From Hygrocybe punicea (Eukaryota > Basidiomycota > Agaricomycetes > Agaricales > Hygrophoraceae), in the NCBI GenBank assembly GCA_963556145.1, contig OY744465.1, forward strand, positions 4,898,001-4,962,000: 64,000 nucleotides of DNA, in the 5' to 3' direction. The notes under the pieces were generated by a model, which was not told the DNA's origin, ran no database searches, and saw nothing but the letters and a program-made list of their open reading frames with translations. The translations under genes and the position numbers were made by a program. Below are positions 37,110 to 48,739 of this stretch, piece after piece (within the stretch, counting starts at the first letter, position 1; each line of letters begins with the position of its first letter).

Positions 37110-37428
37110 AGCTTTTGATTATCGAAAGTTGTGGATCAAGGGCAGTGCGCCTTTGGTTAGACTTAGACAATTAAATAATAAATAGGTCAGCCGGATATGT
37201 CACATGGAGGAAACATTGCAAGTAAGTGCAGAACCAAGCTTCAAAGAAAGCGCAAAATCTGGACCATGGAATCCAAAAATATAAAACCACCCGAAACACA
37301 ATTTATTAATGTCCAAGGATAGGCTTGACTGTTTCAACACGTGGATCCATGGATACTCATTCCAATAACCGGGATATCCGGATGGAATTGAGATCAATGT
37401 GACCCACGGTTAACGTAGAATTTCCCGC
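37110..37428. other. Intergenic region, nothing recognised
   Basis: This gap of 319 bp between the SYLF start and the DUF1254 stop (both minus-strand genes) should hold the SYLF promoter and the DUF1254 3' end. It is AT-rich. A short palindromic CCGGGATATCCGG lies at about 37370, with no known role. No open frame with family features is present. Confidence 0.4.
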
Positions 37429-38733
37429 CTACTGATTTGGAAGGTGTTCGTACAGCTTCGTTTTAGTTTCGTACCAGGATGATGGCAGTCCAATTGCTGG
37501 GAGGCAGCAATATCTGCAATACTCACCATCTGAACTGCCGTACACCGGAGCACCATTAGGATATGTCATGTCACTTCTATCGCCCAGCGAATATCGGCTC
37601 AACGAATTGTTCACGAGGAAAAAATCTGATCCGTAAACAGTCAGACTCCAGAAACCATTCACAGGGGCTCCCATAGGAGGTGAGGTGTAAGCTTGATTTA
37701 CCCAAAGGGTGTTATTATAACTGGGGTACAAAACCTGGTTCGCTGTGAGTTGTAAATATCCTTCAAAAGCAATTAACGCCCGTATGTCGTAAGAGCTCTT
37801 GAAGTCGCCCGAGAGAATGCGGTCCGGTCATTTCGATATGAAAGGATTACCCCAGGTTGTTTAGATACACTGGAAACCAAGCATGATGCCGGGGCAGTCG
37901 CAGCTGTCGGCTGGGTATCGATGCCATCCACCCTTCCCGCAAGCTCAAGGGTGGAGCTAACCCAACCTACGTCAGACTCGTCATAGGGAGCGAGGCGTGC
38001 TGTCAGTTGTAGAATCTGCTCAGCAGGAGTCCCCCAATTCCACGTCTAGGGTAAAAGGTGGAGCGCCACATGGGGAGGGCTTGTGGGCGATAGTTGACAA
38101 CTTGAAAGTCTTCTCGCAACGACATTGTCCACATCAGTGGTGTTTTGCACCAGAATTCGGAGGAGAATGCCATAAACCGTTGGCATGGTAACGACACCCT
38201 GGTAGATGTTGTCTCCAGATTGGAGTCCATGTGAATATGGGTGGACGGCACTAGAGCGAACGATGTACTGGCCGGGAGAGCTGTTGTTCACCGTACCAAG
38301 GTTTGCAAGATTGTTTCCATATCTGGAGAAATTAGTTCCGCAACATTTGTCTTTCGGCACTTACAAATCATAAAAAGAAACGACATAAAATCGACCCTCC
38401 ATCTCAGGCACAGTAAGATCCAGGTTCTTTGTCCAAAGAATAGCCGTGGAATGCAGGGTGTCAACATGAGGATGTACTACCTCCTTGAAATCGGAGGTAG
38501 CGAGCTCATGATATGTGTTGGTGAGAACGCCTCCCGTTGCACTTGTGCGACTGGAATGAGTGGGTATCCGTACTGTCAAATGTTAACGCTTGTCAGCTTG
38601 GGGAAAAGTAGTAAGGCATGTATATAATAACCTGCAAAGCAAACACAGCTGCGTTTTGCTGTCCACCATCCTCACGCCAAAGAGCATTGGAAAGCCAGCC
38701 CAGACTTATGAGAACCCATTGCATGGGCGACAT
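37429..38733 (-). pseudogene. DUF1254/DUF1214 protein gene with apparent N-terminal frameshift
   Basis: The minus-strand ATG at 38733 (MSPMQWVLISLGWLSNALW) leads into GGQQNAAVFALQ, an intron, and YGYPLIP. These are standard for fungal DUF1254 proteins. The downstream DUF1254 sequence (NTYHELATSDFKEVVHPHVDTL, then RFYVVSFYDLYGNNLANLG) is in another frame. Only about 35 nt separate the two blocks (about 38530-38565), too short for an intron, so one base seems lost, or two gained. The rest is open: VDNVV, ILQLTARLAPYDESDVGW, and a DUF1214 end PPMGAPVNGFWSLTVYGSDFF...RYSLGDRSDMTYP. The usual final NWLPAP segment is altered or lost (GLPSSWYETKTKLYEHLPNQ). Function in fungi is unknown; bacterial relatives are uncharacterised envelope proteins. 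It could instead be an intact gene with an assembly error. Confidence 0.6.
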
Positions 38734-39147
38734 GTGTCAGAATAGATCCTGACGATCCTGACGAATTTCATGCGGAGAACAGTCAATCTACGGACTTCCA
38801 CTGGATGCAGGCTTAGTACTTACTATTAATTACTCTCTTGCATTGCCATTGACGATACAAAGCCGTCGTATCGATGACGGCTCGAGCTCATGAGAAGCAA
38901 TAGCAGATATTCTGGCAGCAAGCAGGCCTAAGAGGGACGACCGGTGGTTTCCCCAGTTGCGCGCTTAGCGTGCTACAGTGGACGTCGAGTGCACGGAACC
39001 GAACATCTTGCATTCCCACCGCACGCATTATTGTGTTTGAAGAAAGAACAGATTCAAGTGTTCAAGCTATAAACCCACGTGACGTGATATTGGTGTTCTG
39101 ATTTGCTTGGTTGCGTTGCTCCGTGACGGCCACCGCCTCGATACGTG
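38734..39147. promoter_or_regulatory. Divergent intergenic region with TATA and CACGTG before the PA-RING gene
   Basis: 414 bp lie between the DUF1254 start (-) and the PA-RING start (+). TATAAA at 39068-39073 is 75 bp before the ATG at 39148, and is followed directly by CACGTG (39076-39081) and a further ACGTG. The spacing suits a fungal core promoter for the + strand gene. Near 38746 there is a short duplication of TCCTGACGA-like sequence. Confidence 0.45.
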
Positions 39148-40543
39148 ATGGTTTTTGCTCTGGCTTTGGTCGCTTTATTTCTGACGCTGGTATCTCGAAT
39201 ACACTCGCAGTCACTGGATAATTCTGATTTCAGAGCAAAATCGGAACACAGCTGGCTCTGGGGTTGGGCGTGGGGTGCAGAAAACAAAGTTTCCATTGTC
39301 GACCGCTCCCCAACTCTTTCTTTCATCTCGCGACCTGCCGCATTCGGTGCAGAGCTAAGGCAACCTCTTTTGGGATACGTTATCCCTTTGTCCTCGTTCA
39401 CTGCGCCATGTTTGACCAACTTGTCATCTGCGGAACCTCCGCCGAATCTCGGCTGCCCCTCTCTTTGTATTTCCGGGCCCCATGAACCAGATCGCAGTGA
39501 TACTTGGATAGCATTGGTCCAGAGGGGCAAGTGTGAGTTTGTAAGCAAAATCAGGGAAGCTCAGCGTCTTGGTGCAAATGCTGTTGTTGTTGGGGGCGAT
39601 AATCCCGAAACAAGTGGCAATCCGGATGCTCTTATCAACATGTACAGTCCAGGTAAGACTTGAGCAGGTTTGGGTTCAGTAGCCCTTTCTAACCTTTCGA
39701 CCAGGCGATGCATCTGACGTAAAGATTGCTGCAACCTTTATCATGTACTCCGATTATAAACGTCTCTCGTCGCTCATAGCGGCCTCTGATACCTCCCATT
39801 CCGGACTACGGACGCTCTCACTACTAATTACCGCTGAGTATTCCGCCTGGGAATGGTACTCGTACGTCTTCCTGCTGCCGTACTGGTATGTTACTTAGTA
39901 TTTTTATTCACAGCCCGATCGTCACCTTTATTGTTATTCTTTTACTCCCCTCTTCCTTGACGTTTATCACACTCCTCGTGCACCGTGTTCGAGTCGCTCG
40001 CGCAGCGCAACTGGATCGTGCACCTGAAGACGTAGTCAACAATCTTCCTTCACGTGTTTGGACGGGAAAGGCATGGGAAATATGTGACGGCAAAGAACTC
40101 GTTGCAGTGACACCTTCTGGGGATGGCGAGCAGGAGATATCCTCTGGCGACAATCCTTCGACGTCCCATGGCGGGATAACCACGGAGGGGCACCCATGGT
40201 TCCAACAGCAAGTGGAGTGTGCGATATGCCTATCCGAGTTCACAAAAGGAGATCGAGTGCGAGTTCTCCCTTGCCAACACATTTTTCACTTGGATGAAGT
40301 GGACGAATGGTTGATACAACGCAAAAAACTGGTGAGATAATGAGCAAAGTTTGACTTTCTTTGACTCAGATTCTTTGGCAGTGTCCTGTCTGTAAAGCCG
40401 ATGTTACTCAACCACTGATACCTCCGACTCCTGTTTCCGCCAACGAAAACGAACCGGATGGACCCCCACCGGTAACTCCGCCACCCGAATTACCCCCTGT
40501 TACCGAACGAACACCCCTCCTTGATCTGACTACCCATGACTAA
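39148..40543 (+). CDS. PA-TM-RING type transmembrane E3 ubiquitin ligase
   Basis: It starts at ATG 39148 with a signal peptide ([19 protein letters not shown]). A lumenal protease-associated (PA) domain follows, with the typical core [20 protein letters not shown] and [11 protein letters not shown] (39510-39600). Then comes one membrane helix ([21 protein letters not shown], spliced at about 39922) and a cytosolic RING-H2: CAICLSEF...[17 protein letters not shown]...CPVC (about 40219-40393). A proline-rich tail ends in TERTPLLDL. This is the domain order of RNF13/GRAIL-type ligases that act on endosomal or vacuolar membranes. The dileucine-like PLLDL ending fits endolysosomal sorting. Three or four short introns; the last splits the RING just before CPVC. 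All eight metal ligands appear present. Confidence 0.9.
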
Positions 40544-41339
40544 CCCCTTCACCACCAACGATCTCGTGTACTTTAGTATCGGATGATGTACACACAATCG
40601 TAGCGTTCATCACTGTTTATCTTCGTGTTATATTAGCTGAATGGAGTGACTAGGAATGATATGGACAAGGTCCCTGGATGAGATCGTGATCTATCTTTCC
40701 GTGATGCCGTCAATATTGGCTCCATTGTCTGCTGTTCTCATACGTATATTGATTTTGGCTCAGTTGAAGGAACTCGTCCACTGAATATTGGTGATTTCTT
40801 ACGGACGAGCAACGCAGTGACTCGCTTAGGCTGTCCAGAATCACTTGACGTCATTGCCGGCAGTTGCCTAATGCGGACTAGTGGCTGAAGGTTTCAGATC
40901 CAATCACGAATAGGACAATAAGACAAGGTACGTTGTGCGCCCAATTCTACCCGTTCCTCTTCTAATCTGACAAATAGAATCTGTACGAATGACTCCCAGT
41001 TTTTAACGTTTCTTTGCCGCGTTTTTGGCCAGTCTTGGCTACTGGTCTTATTGTCTTTGTCCCGGTCACACCTCCGGATGGATATCTTGATGATCCTATG
41101 GCCAGGCTTAGGTCCATCCAAGGACGCCTCATGGCAAGGATTTTCACGCAATATGCTGAGTTTGCGTTTCTCTTGTTGAGCCGGTTTCGTATCGACATCC
41201 CTTGTTAAGGGTTTATTTTCTCCCTAGCATAGCCACTGTGCATTGTCGAGAACGTGACCATGTTCTGTGTATTTAAGTCGCCGGCCAGTCAACCGAACAA
41301 TTGTCCTGCGACACTTTTTTTTCGCTCTGAGCCAATACC
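40544..41339. other. 796-bp intergenic region, no gene recognised
   Basis: Sequence between the PA-RING stop and the CCCH gene start. Short open frames on both strands (for example + 41014-41208) carry no motif, and no supporting splice structure was found. A TATTTAA element at 41270-41276, 64 bp before the ATG at 41340, is a plausible core promoter of the CCCH gene. Confidence 0.4.
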
Positions 41340-43185
41340 ATGACCGCCACCATGGACCCTATGCCAAGAAGGTCGCTGAGCAAGAAAAGACACAGTGAGA
41401 TATCATTTTGGCTGCTCGCAACGTTTCACGCATTAACCATCTAGCGTAGCTAAACCGTGCAAGTTCTTCCAGACAATGCAATGTCCTTTCTCGGCAGAGG
41501 AATGTGACTTTGCTCATGTTTCCGTGGATGCTTGTCCGCCCCCTCTTTCTGTATATAAAAGGAAGGCTTGCCGATACTTTATGTCTGGCCATTGTTCGCA
41601 GGGTTCGTGGTGTCGGTTTAGGCACGGGCCCGAAGGTGGCGAAGAAGGTGGGCGAATTTTTGACGTACACTGCAAAATTGACCTGAACCTTGCACTCGCA
41701 GTAGTAAGAGAGAGGGGTGCTCTCGCGGACCACAAAGCTGATGATTCCCGTGCCAAAGATAAATTGGCTTCGTTGACAAGTTTGGAAATCTCAAAGTACC
41801 AGGGTGAGCCGGCGAACCTTTATTTTCGCTTGTTTACCATCTGACTGTTTTCAGTTGCAGGTGCCCATATACAAACACAGACACCTGGTTTCGCACACTC
41901 TCCCGGGCACATATCATGGGCACCGTATGGCATCCCTCTGCCAGGATATCCACTTGAATCCAACTGTCGGGAAGATTTCCAACCAAATCTCACTTCGCCT
42001 ACTGCCACAACCAATTCGTCCGACTCTCTCGCAGGTATCTGCACACCATCAGACTCGTCTAGTGCCACGACGGATGACCTAGTCGTAATCGTTGACGCTT
42101 TTCATCCGAATTCCCCAGGCATTCCCACATCACCTTTTACTCCCATTACGCCCGTTAATCATACATCTACCTTTACTCCCAATACGCCTGTTAATACGGT
42201 TCCTGTTTACCCAGCTCCGAATCTTGGCGATCATAACTCTTGGTTACCAAGATCCCCTTCTCGCTCTACTCGCTCTCAGTCTCACCCGAAGCTGTCCACT
42301 TCGCGACAGAAAGCCACCTATAAGAGTACGTTCTCCGATTCTGTAAATCGTACGTCGACATGAGTGAAATGGTTCCCCCGTGACACAGCCAAGTCCTGCA
42401 AATTCTTTAAACCCGACAGCGTTTGTCCCAAAGGCGATCAATGTACATTGTAAGTCGCAGGCTCGGATGGGTAATTCCATCTGGTTTATACCATTCTTTT
42501 CAAAACAAAAACAGTGTCCATGACCCGAAGGTGATGATGGCCAAGGCTCCTATGGACGGCGCGATTTCGCCTGTTCAGTCCTATGAGACGGATTCAGGAA
42601 CGGTGGTCGAGTCTGTAGAGCCTGACTTGACCCTGACACGCCAGCATGAGCTTCCTGTGAAGCCACTGTCTCTCCGAGAGGAGAATAAAAAAAAAGGATT
42701 TTACCCAATTTCTTGGCGTGTGATTGGGGGCGGAGTTATGATAGGAGGCAAGGGTGAGTTATTGGCACTACCTTACCAGAATTCTTTTAGCTCAGTGAGA
42801 TATTGTAGGCCACCCGTTACCGGGCCAGGATGAGACTTCTCCCAACGTAGATCCGATGGATGATTGTGTCGGCCTCTCCGAGACGACATCGGAGATGATA
42901 CTCAGTGAACCGAAAGGCCCAACAAGAAATAAACTTTCCTTATCCATCGTCTCAGCACCGCTGTGTTCCACAACGGAACCACCCAATCCGATAGACAATG
43001 CAGAAAACATTGTCCCAAACCGAAAAGCGACGCCGAGAGCGCGTGCTATGTCTATACCGCCAACGCCAACCTCGGAGCGTATGGACATCCTAGCTGTGAG
43101 CTTTGTAGCATCTTTTCTACGATTTATGCTGAATGTTGTGTGTTCGGGTTAGCTCTTTTCCGCCGAATCTCCAGGAGGTCTTTGA
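41340..43185 (+). CDS. Triple CCCH zinc-finger protein, probable RNA-binding factor
   Basis: A first small exon (MTATMDPMPRRSLSKKRH) is spliced to KPCKFFQTMQCPF, giving three CCCH fingers. Finger 1 is CKFFQTMQCPFSAEECDFAH, finger 2 is CRYFMSGHCSQGSWCRFRH (about 41570-41626), and finger 3 is CKFFKPDSVCPKGDQCTFVH (about 42395-42512), with spacing C-x7/8-C-x5/6-C-x3-H. The two N-terminal fingers are separated from the third by a Pro/Ser/Thr-rich linker with repeated FTPITPVN/FTPNTPVN units (about 42135-42200). The tail after finger 3 is disordered. Proteins of this kind bind AU-rich or other RNA; the exact role is not known. The end is uncertain: reading through stops at 43152, but a clean GTGAGC...TTAG intron from about 43099 would give the stop at 43185, which I prefer. 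Confidence 0.78.
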
Positions 43186-43309
43186 ACACTATAACTTCGA
43201 ACATTTGCTACTATGCAGAACTGGACTTCTCATGTCTTGGAATGGTTAATTCGTTTTTCAAATGGGGGAACTTTGTGTACGATTAGACGAAGTAATACAA
43301 GCTGTACTA

Positions 43310-43693
43310 CAGTGTTCAATGGCTCCTTTGAACACTACCAGTCCTTTGAACACCCTAATATAATTGATTCTGTACTGATTTCTACTGCTAAAAAAGTGTT
43401 CTAATTCCCTCAGTGCATCATCTGAACCTATCTGGATATTGATTTTGATTCAGAACCATCAATAAAATTAGAAACTGAATATTCACAAAGCAGAGAGAAA
43501 TCTGATCACTCCTTTGAACACTAATGTCTTGATCATAAAACATTCAAATATTAAAAGATTTCTTTGAAAGTTGGTATGAGAGGTCTTTACATATATAAGC
43601 AACTTTTGGTCAACTCAGATTTTGTTCAAGATAATTGGCTAACTGTGGCATTTTAGGTTAATTTTTTGTGTTCAAAGGAGCCATTGAATACTG
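43310..43693. mobile_element. 384-bp MITE with 27-bp inverted ends and TA flanks
   Basis: Terminal inverted repeats match over about 27 bp with one mismatch. The left end begins CAGTGTTCAATGGCTCCTTT (43310) and the right end, read inward from 43693, begins CAGTATTCAATGGCTCCTTT. Both ends are flanked by TA (43308-43309 and 43694-43695), as for Tc1/mariner-type insertions. The interior is AT-rich and contains further copies of CCTTTGAACAC (about 43345 and 43511); a related TCTTTGAACACTA also sits just outside at about 43179. No protein-coding capacity. The element lies about 510 bp before the glucoamylase start. A decayed relative is at about 2020-2145. Confidence 0.78.
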
Positions 43694-43784
43694 TATCACT
43701 GACTCCACAAAGAAAATACATAGGTATCCTGTAGAACCTTCTTGCCTGGGAACATATATGACTTAACTTTCAAGTATTCTGCTC

Positions 43785-43814
43785 CTCTTCGGCTCTGCAC
43801 TCTTCGGCTCTGCA
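43785..43814. repeat. Perfect 15-bp tandem duplication
   Basis: CTCTTCGGCTCTGCA occurs twice, head to tail, in the region upstream of the glucoamylase gene. It may be a small duplication or a repeated binding site; there is no evidence for function. Confidence 0.6.
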
Positions 43815-44127
43815 GTTTGCATAAGGGTGTAATTGCATTGTCAGTTTAACTCGGTTTACAGCTGTGGGATCCTGGGTCAGGCCGGTCTTCGCTGACGTTT
43901 TTGCACGGAGAAAGCTTTCCTTGTCATATCTATGCTGCCTGTGCTGAACTTCCTTCCAGGTTCAAGCTACATTCGTTGTCAATTATAATATCCACGATCT
44001 GTTTCCGTAGTACACTCGTACTTGGCGTCTATCGAATAACCCGGCAAGTCAACAAGAAGTTCAGAAGCCCCGCATTCCTTGCGGTCAGCCACGATGGAAT
44101 GCGCACGGCACATGGGCTCCATCGCCC

Positions 44128-44135
44128 AATATAAA
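44128..44135 (+). promoter_or_regulatory. TATA box of the glucoamylase gene
   Basis: CAATATAAAG lies about 70 bp before the ATG at 44202, a usual distance for a fungal TATA element in a strongly expressed secreted-enzyme gene. Confidence 0.45.
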
Positions 44136-44201
44136 GATGGCTTATATGCCCTCTATATCTCTAGTGTCACTGCTACCGAACGATTCTTGACCCAGGTTAT
44201 C

Positions 44202-46382
44202 ATGCGTGCCGCTTTGCTCTCGACCTTTGGCCTTTGTGCCTCCACTTTAGCTGCTCAGTCTATTCTGGTTGATTCATACGTCAGCACGGAATCCCCCATC
44301 GCCAAAGCAGGTCTTCTCGCTAACATCGGACCCAGCGGAAGTAAATGTGCGGGGGCAAAGGTAGGTGCCATCATCCCGCCTTCGAGTCTCTGTGTTTCCT
44401 CATGTTCTTCTAGGCGGGAATCGTCATCGCTTCACCAAGCGCGGAAAACCCAGACTATTTTTATTCTTGGGTGCGGGACGCGTCTCTGGTTTTCAAAACC
44501 ATCATGCACCAGTACACTCTCGATCAAGACACATTCCTAAGGGGCCTGATTGATGATTTCGTTTCTGCCGAAACAGATATTCAACAGGTCAGCAATCCGA
44601 GTGGTAACGTCTCGACAGGCGGGCTGGGGGAACCCAAGGTCAGCGTGTATCTCTCCAGTTTGTTGACGAGGGTTACTCAATTTCCATTGGTTCCTCAACA
44701 CAGTTTTTGATCAGTAAGTATTTTTCGGAAAAAATCCATATGATTGTCGTTCATGTCTGTGTCAGATGGGACAGCTTTTACTAAACCCTGGGGACGCCCA
44801 CAGCGAGACGGCCCACCCTTGAGGGCAACGGCTCTGATAACCTACGCTAACTGGCTGATAGCCAGTGGCAATAAAACCTACGTATCCAAAACTCTATGGC
44901 CTACCATTCAGCTCGATTTGGACTATGTCACTTCAAATTGGAATCAATCCACGTAAGCTCGACTTGTGGATATTCGAGCAGTTCCGGTGTATATTATTTA
45001 TTTATTTCTGATTAGCTTTGATCTTTGGGAAGAAGTCTCCTCGTCTTCATTTTGGACCGCAAGTGTGCAACACAGGGCATTGCGTGAAGGCGCAGGGTTG
45101 GCCAGTACAATAGGTCGAGCTGCATTAGCCAAAGGTTACACCACGCAAGCCGATAACTTGTTGTGTTTCATGCAGGTCAGCTTCTTGATTGCAAGGAAGA
45201 TAAGATACTGATCTTTGGTTTTCTTCAAGTCCTTCTGGAACCCTTCACGTTCGTACATGACGTCAAACACTGGTGGTGGGCGGTCTGGCATTGATGCCAA
45301 CACCGCACTTACCTCAATCCACACTTTCGATGCCGCCGCAGGTTGTGATTCTGTGACATTTCAGCCATGCTCAGACAGGGCATTGTCTAGTCTGAAAGTC
45401 TACGTCGATTCCTTCCGGTCAATTTATTCGGTCAACAGCGGAATTCCTTCTAATCAGCCCGTAGCGACAGGGAGATATTCTGAGGATGTCTACATGGGCG
45501 GAAATGTAAGGAATTCGATGTTTTTCAGGAGTCGATATTGATTTATTTAATTGTTGACAGCCTTGGTACATCACCACTGCCGCCGTCGCAGAACAGCTCT
45601 ATGATGCCCTCATAGTCTGGGAAGCGGAAGGTTCCCTGACCATCACGAACGTCTCCCTCCCCTTCTTCCAGCAGTTCTCATCCGTCACAACCGGAACCTA
45701 CGCGTCGTCGTCCTCAACGTTCACTGCACTCACTTCTGCAATCAAAACTTACGCTGATGGGTTCATCGCCATCATCGCCAAGTACACTCCCAGAGACGGA
45801 GCACTGGCGGAGCAATTCGACAGGAACGACGGTCGTCCGCGCAGTGCTGTAGACCTGACGTGGAGTTATGCGGCAGCCTTGACAGCGTTCGCCGCCAGGA
45901 ACGGCACCGTACCGGCCAGCTGGGGTGCCAAAGGACTGGTCGTCCCGTCCGTTTGTCATAGCTACAGTGGGCCAACAGTGCCCGTGACGTTTGAGGTGGT
46001 GGCGTACACGGTTTGGGAAGGTATGTTTGGATGAACGCTTATGTATCCATGCCAATGCATTCTTACGTTGCGTGGCAGAAAATGTATTTCTCACCGGCTC
46101 TGTTGCGGCGCTTGCCGATTGGTCGCCGGACAACGCTCTTCCTATGTCTTCGACAAATTATCCCAAGTGGAGTGGTGAGTATCATAATTCTTCTACTCAC
46201 GGTTGGGGTGGACTCAGCCTTATACACCATGACTAGTCACGGTAAATGTCCCTGCATCCACCAACATCGAGTACAAGTATATTCGCAAGCATAACGGTAC
46301 GGTCACCTGGGAATCAGATCCGAATAATCGGATCACAACGCCAGCGGGCGGTTCTTCCACCACCAGCGATACCTGGCGTTGA
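44202..46382 (+). CDS. Secreted glucoamylase (GH15) with C-terminal CBM20 starch-binding domain
   Basis: Releases glucose from the ends of starch and glycogen outside the cell. A signal peptide is clear (MRAALLSTFGLCASTLAAQS). The GH15 catalytic domain follows over about eight exons: NPDYFYSWVRDASL, GRPQRDGPPLRATALITYANWL, and FDLWEEVSSSSFW with the general acid Glu. Next come HRALREGAGLA, YMTSNTGGGRSGIDANT, and AEQFDRNDGRPRSAVDLTWS, whose AEQ glutamate is the general base. After a Ser/Thr/Val-rich region comes a starch-binding CBM20: VTFEVVAYTVW, NVFLTGSVAALADWSP, IEYKYIRKHNGTVTWESDPN, and terminal SDTWR. All key residues are present and the length is normal (about 570 residues). Expression is likely under carbon control; a CreA/Mig1-like repressor gene lies at 62043. 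Confidence 0.94.
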
Positions 46383-46575
46383 TATAATTGTGTCCGAAAT
46401 GGCACCGAATTGACGCCCAGTTGAATCAAATTTAGAACTGGAATTGAGAACTCTGCATACTGAGTTACAGTAATATGGCACCTAATAGCTTCAGCAGAAA
46501 TAAGTATAATCAGGAAAGGACTATGTACCACGATACAATGGCAATTTCAAGGAACGAGAAACCTCCCACCCATCG

Positions 46576-48446
46576 TCAAGCATTGTAGCGTTTCGCTGGG
46601 AGGGAATATTGACTATTGCCATAAGCGCCAGGGCCGCCACTTTGGGCCTCCAGAGCCACGTATACGGAATTGTCACCCTTTGGTGGGTGGAAGGAGTTGG
46701 CGCTCTTGTTTGCTCGTCTTCGGCGGCAGCATTTCCATATACAAGTTCCGATGAGAAGAACCATGAATGCCAGACAGCCAATAAAGATGTAAGGCCATCG
46801 GCTCAGTACCATCTCCTGGTACTTTTGTTTCTTCTCTTTGCTCGACACAGGGGAATGTTGCATCTGATTTGGCGGAAGCAGTGCATACTGGGCGCTGCCG
46901 GTAGTGTCTTGGCCGTTGAGCCGTACTGTTACGAAGTCGCTATGGGCTGCATTGACGTCGGTTACCGACAGAAGTTGCACATATGGGTTGCCCTGGTCAT
47001 TCGAGGATCCGACCCAATTGCCAAAATCGAGCAGTGTGTACGTGTTCCGCACTATATCTGAGATTCAGTGTATTTTGGAGAGAGAGAGAGAGCAGGCATT
47101 GCGTACAGAACCCCATTCCCAAGATCATATCATAGTTGCCGAGTAGGCTGAAAGCAGATGTGATTGGTTGGAACTAGGAGAAAATTAGTCAGTGTAAGAC
47201 TTCAAAAGACGAGGATATATTCGTACGGCTCCAATGCACGCAGGATTCCCGTTTTGATCCTTGTAGGCGAAGTCATTGTTGACGGTATCAAGAGGGTGTA
47301 TCGGGTATGTGAGGCCTCCAAATTTGAAAGAAATGTTGAGAAGTTGACCGCAGGGCATCGTCCAAACTTGACTCTGGGTGTCGTAAACGGCGCCTTGTAC
47401 TCTGCCATAAATGGCATCGGAAACACTGCGCGGTACTTGGGGTAGAGTGAAGCCGGAGTCGATGACAGCGACAAGCTGACCACTGGGAGCCTTGGGCACG
47501 ATGGTGTCGATAAGAATGGGAAGGCCGTCAGGACCGATGATACCATCATCCTTGTCTGTCAAAATCTGCCAGTGTTGATTTTCGTCAACTAAACCTTCCA
47601 CAAGTTCGACTTGAAGTTTAGGCATTGTCGTGACTTTCTCGTAACCTGGCACTAGTTCGGAGACGGTGAGCTGGCCTGTGACGGTGCTGCCCGGATCAGA
47701 CTGTCGATCCAGAAGGAAGGATACAAAGTTTTGGGAGGTCCGGTTTTGTTCGAAAATTCGGAAGAGCATGCCGTCGCCTGCGCTGTTGCCAACTTTTTTC
47801 CGAATAATGGAACCAGTATTGGGACCGAGGCCGACAAGCCCAGCGTATCCTTGTGCATTGATATTCGTGGAAAAGGACGAGGTATCGTTTACCAACACTG
47901 CAAAGCACGGTTAATCACCGCAAGGTATAATGAGAAAGGGCGGACAGACGGAAAGCTTGGTTTTCCACAGTGTAATTATCAAACTGCAAAGTGGCCGTGA
48001 AAATATCACCTGGGGGCGTTTGTTCAAATAATAATGTTTTTGTGTGATGATGGTCAACTCGCACCAGATGCTTTGCCGACAGCGTAGGATAAAGTAGCCG
48101 GCTTGCCGGTATCGGTTGATTGATAGCCAGAGCCCGTTACCCACAGGTCTGAACTACGGAGGTGATAGACATTGATTTAGCAAGCTAGATGGCTATCGAC
48201 CCGGCATGCACACCTTCCGGTGTCGAGCATAACGGCTACCGTCTTGCCTCCGAGCGTGATGTTGCTGATGTATTCAGCATTGTGCGTATTGGCGATAGGA
48301 ATGCTCGTGTTCCCGATTGTCTGCCCGGTGATGTTTGCGCGACGGTGGAAATTGCTGCGCGCCTGGAAAGGAAATGTGACTGCGCTTGTTGGATACGCGT
48401 TGAAAACAGTGACTAGTAAAAGAGCGAGTGGAATTAAAGAGCGCAT
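46576..48446 (-). CDS. Pepsin-type (A1) aspartic protease with C-terminal membrane anchor
   Basis: The minus-strand ATG at 48446 gives a signal peptide (MRSLIPLALLLVTVFNAYPTSA). The first active-site segment is split by an intron (TVAVMLDTG, then SDLW). Further on are YAGLVGLGPNTGS, the second active site VAVIDSGFTLPQV (about 47450), and a cysteine pair CGQ...ACIGA. The C-terminal part NTYTLLDFGNWV is followed by a linker and a membrane helix (WPYIFIGCLAFMVLLIGTCIW) with a short basic cytosolic tail (KCCRRRRANK). So it is probably a cell-surface or vacuolar protease held by a single-pass anchor, rather than secreted free. It is a close paralogue of the gene at 49093 and divergent from it. An in-frame TTG upstream at 48461 is not needed as a start. 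Confidence 0.87.
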
Positions 48447-48590
48447 CCAGTGATATTTCAAGGGAAAGATGGTGGAAGTAAATAACGGACGGCGTCGTCA
48501 GCCTGAGTGAGCAAATTGAGCGTTGCCAAGGGAATTTCAGCTCTGTTCAAATATCACGTCACGTTTGTCACAGTTTCGGCCGCAGCCAAC

Positions 48591-48739
48591 GACTAAGCTC
48601 GGTCGCTGGTATTTTTCCTGTAAGAAATATTAATGGTCTCAAAAGGTCTACATATACTTCTTTAAGCCTGGGACTAGATAGCATTGTTCTTGCTGAAGAA
48701 ATGTAGCACAACCGCTACCCGCAGTGACCGAGCTTAGTC
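48591..48739. repeat. 18-bp inverted repeat within the shared protease promoter
   Basis: GACTAAGCTCGGTCGCTG at 48591-48608 and CAGTGACCGAGCTTAGTC at 48722-48739 are inverted copies with one mismatch, separated by 113 bp. Both outer sides carry AAC, which could be a 3-bp target duplication of a small (149-bp) MITE. Alternatively the arms are paired binding sites serving the two divergent protease genes. The region (48447-49092) otherwise holds no gene. Confidence 0.55.

Noticed and set aside
41014..41208. Possible small gene (64 codons) in the gap before the CCCH gene
   Set aside because: No motif, no neighbouring exon that fits, and overlapping minus-strand frames of similar quality.
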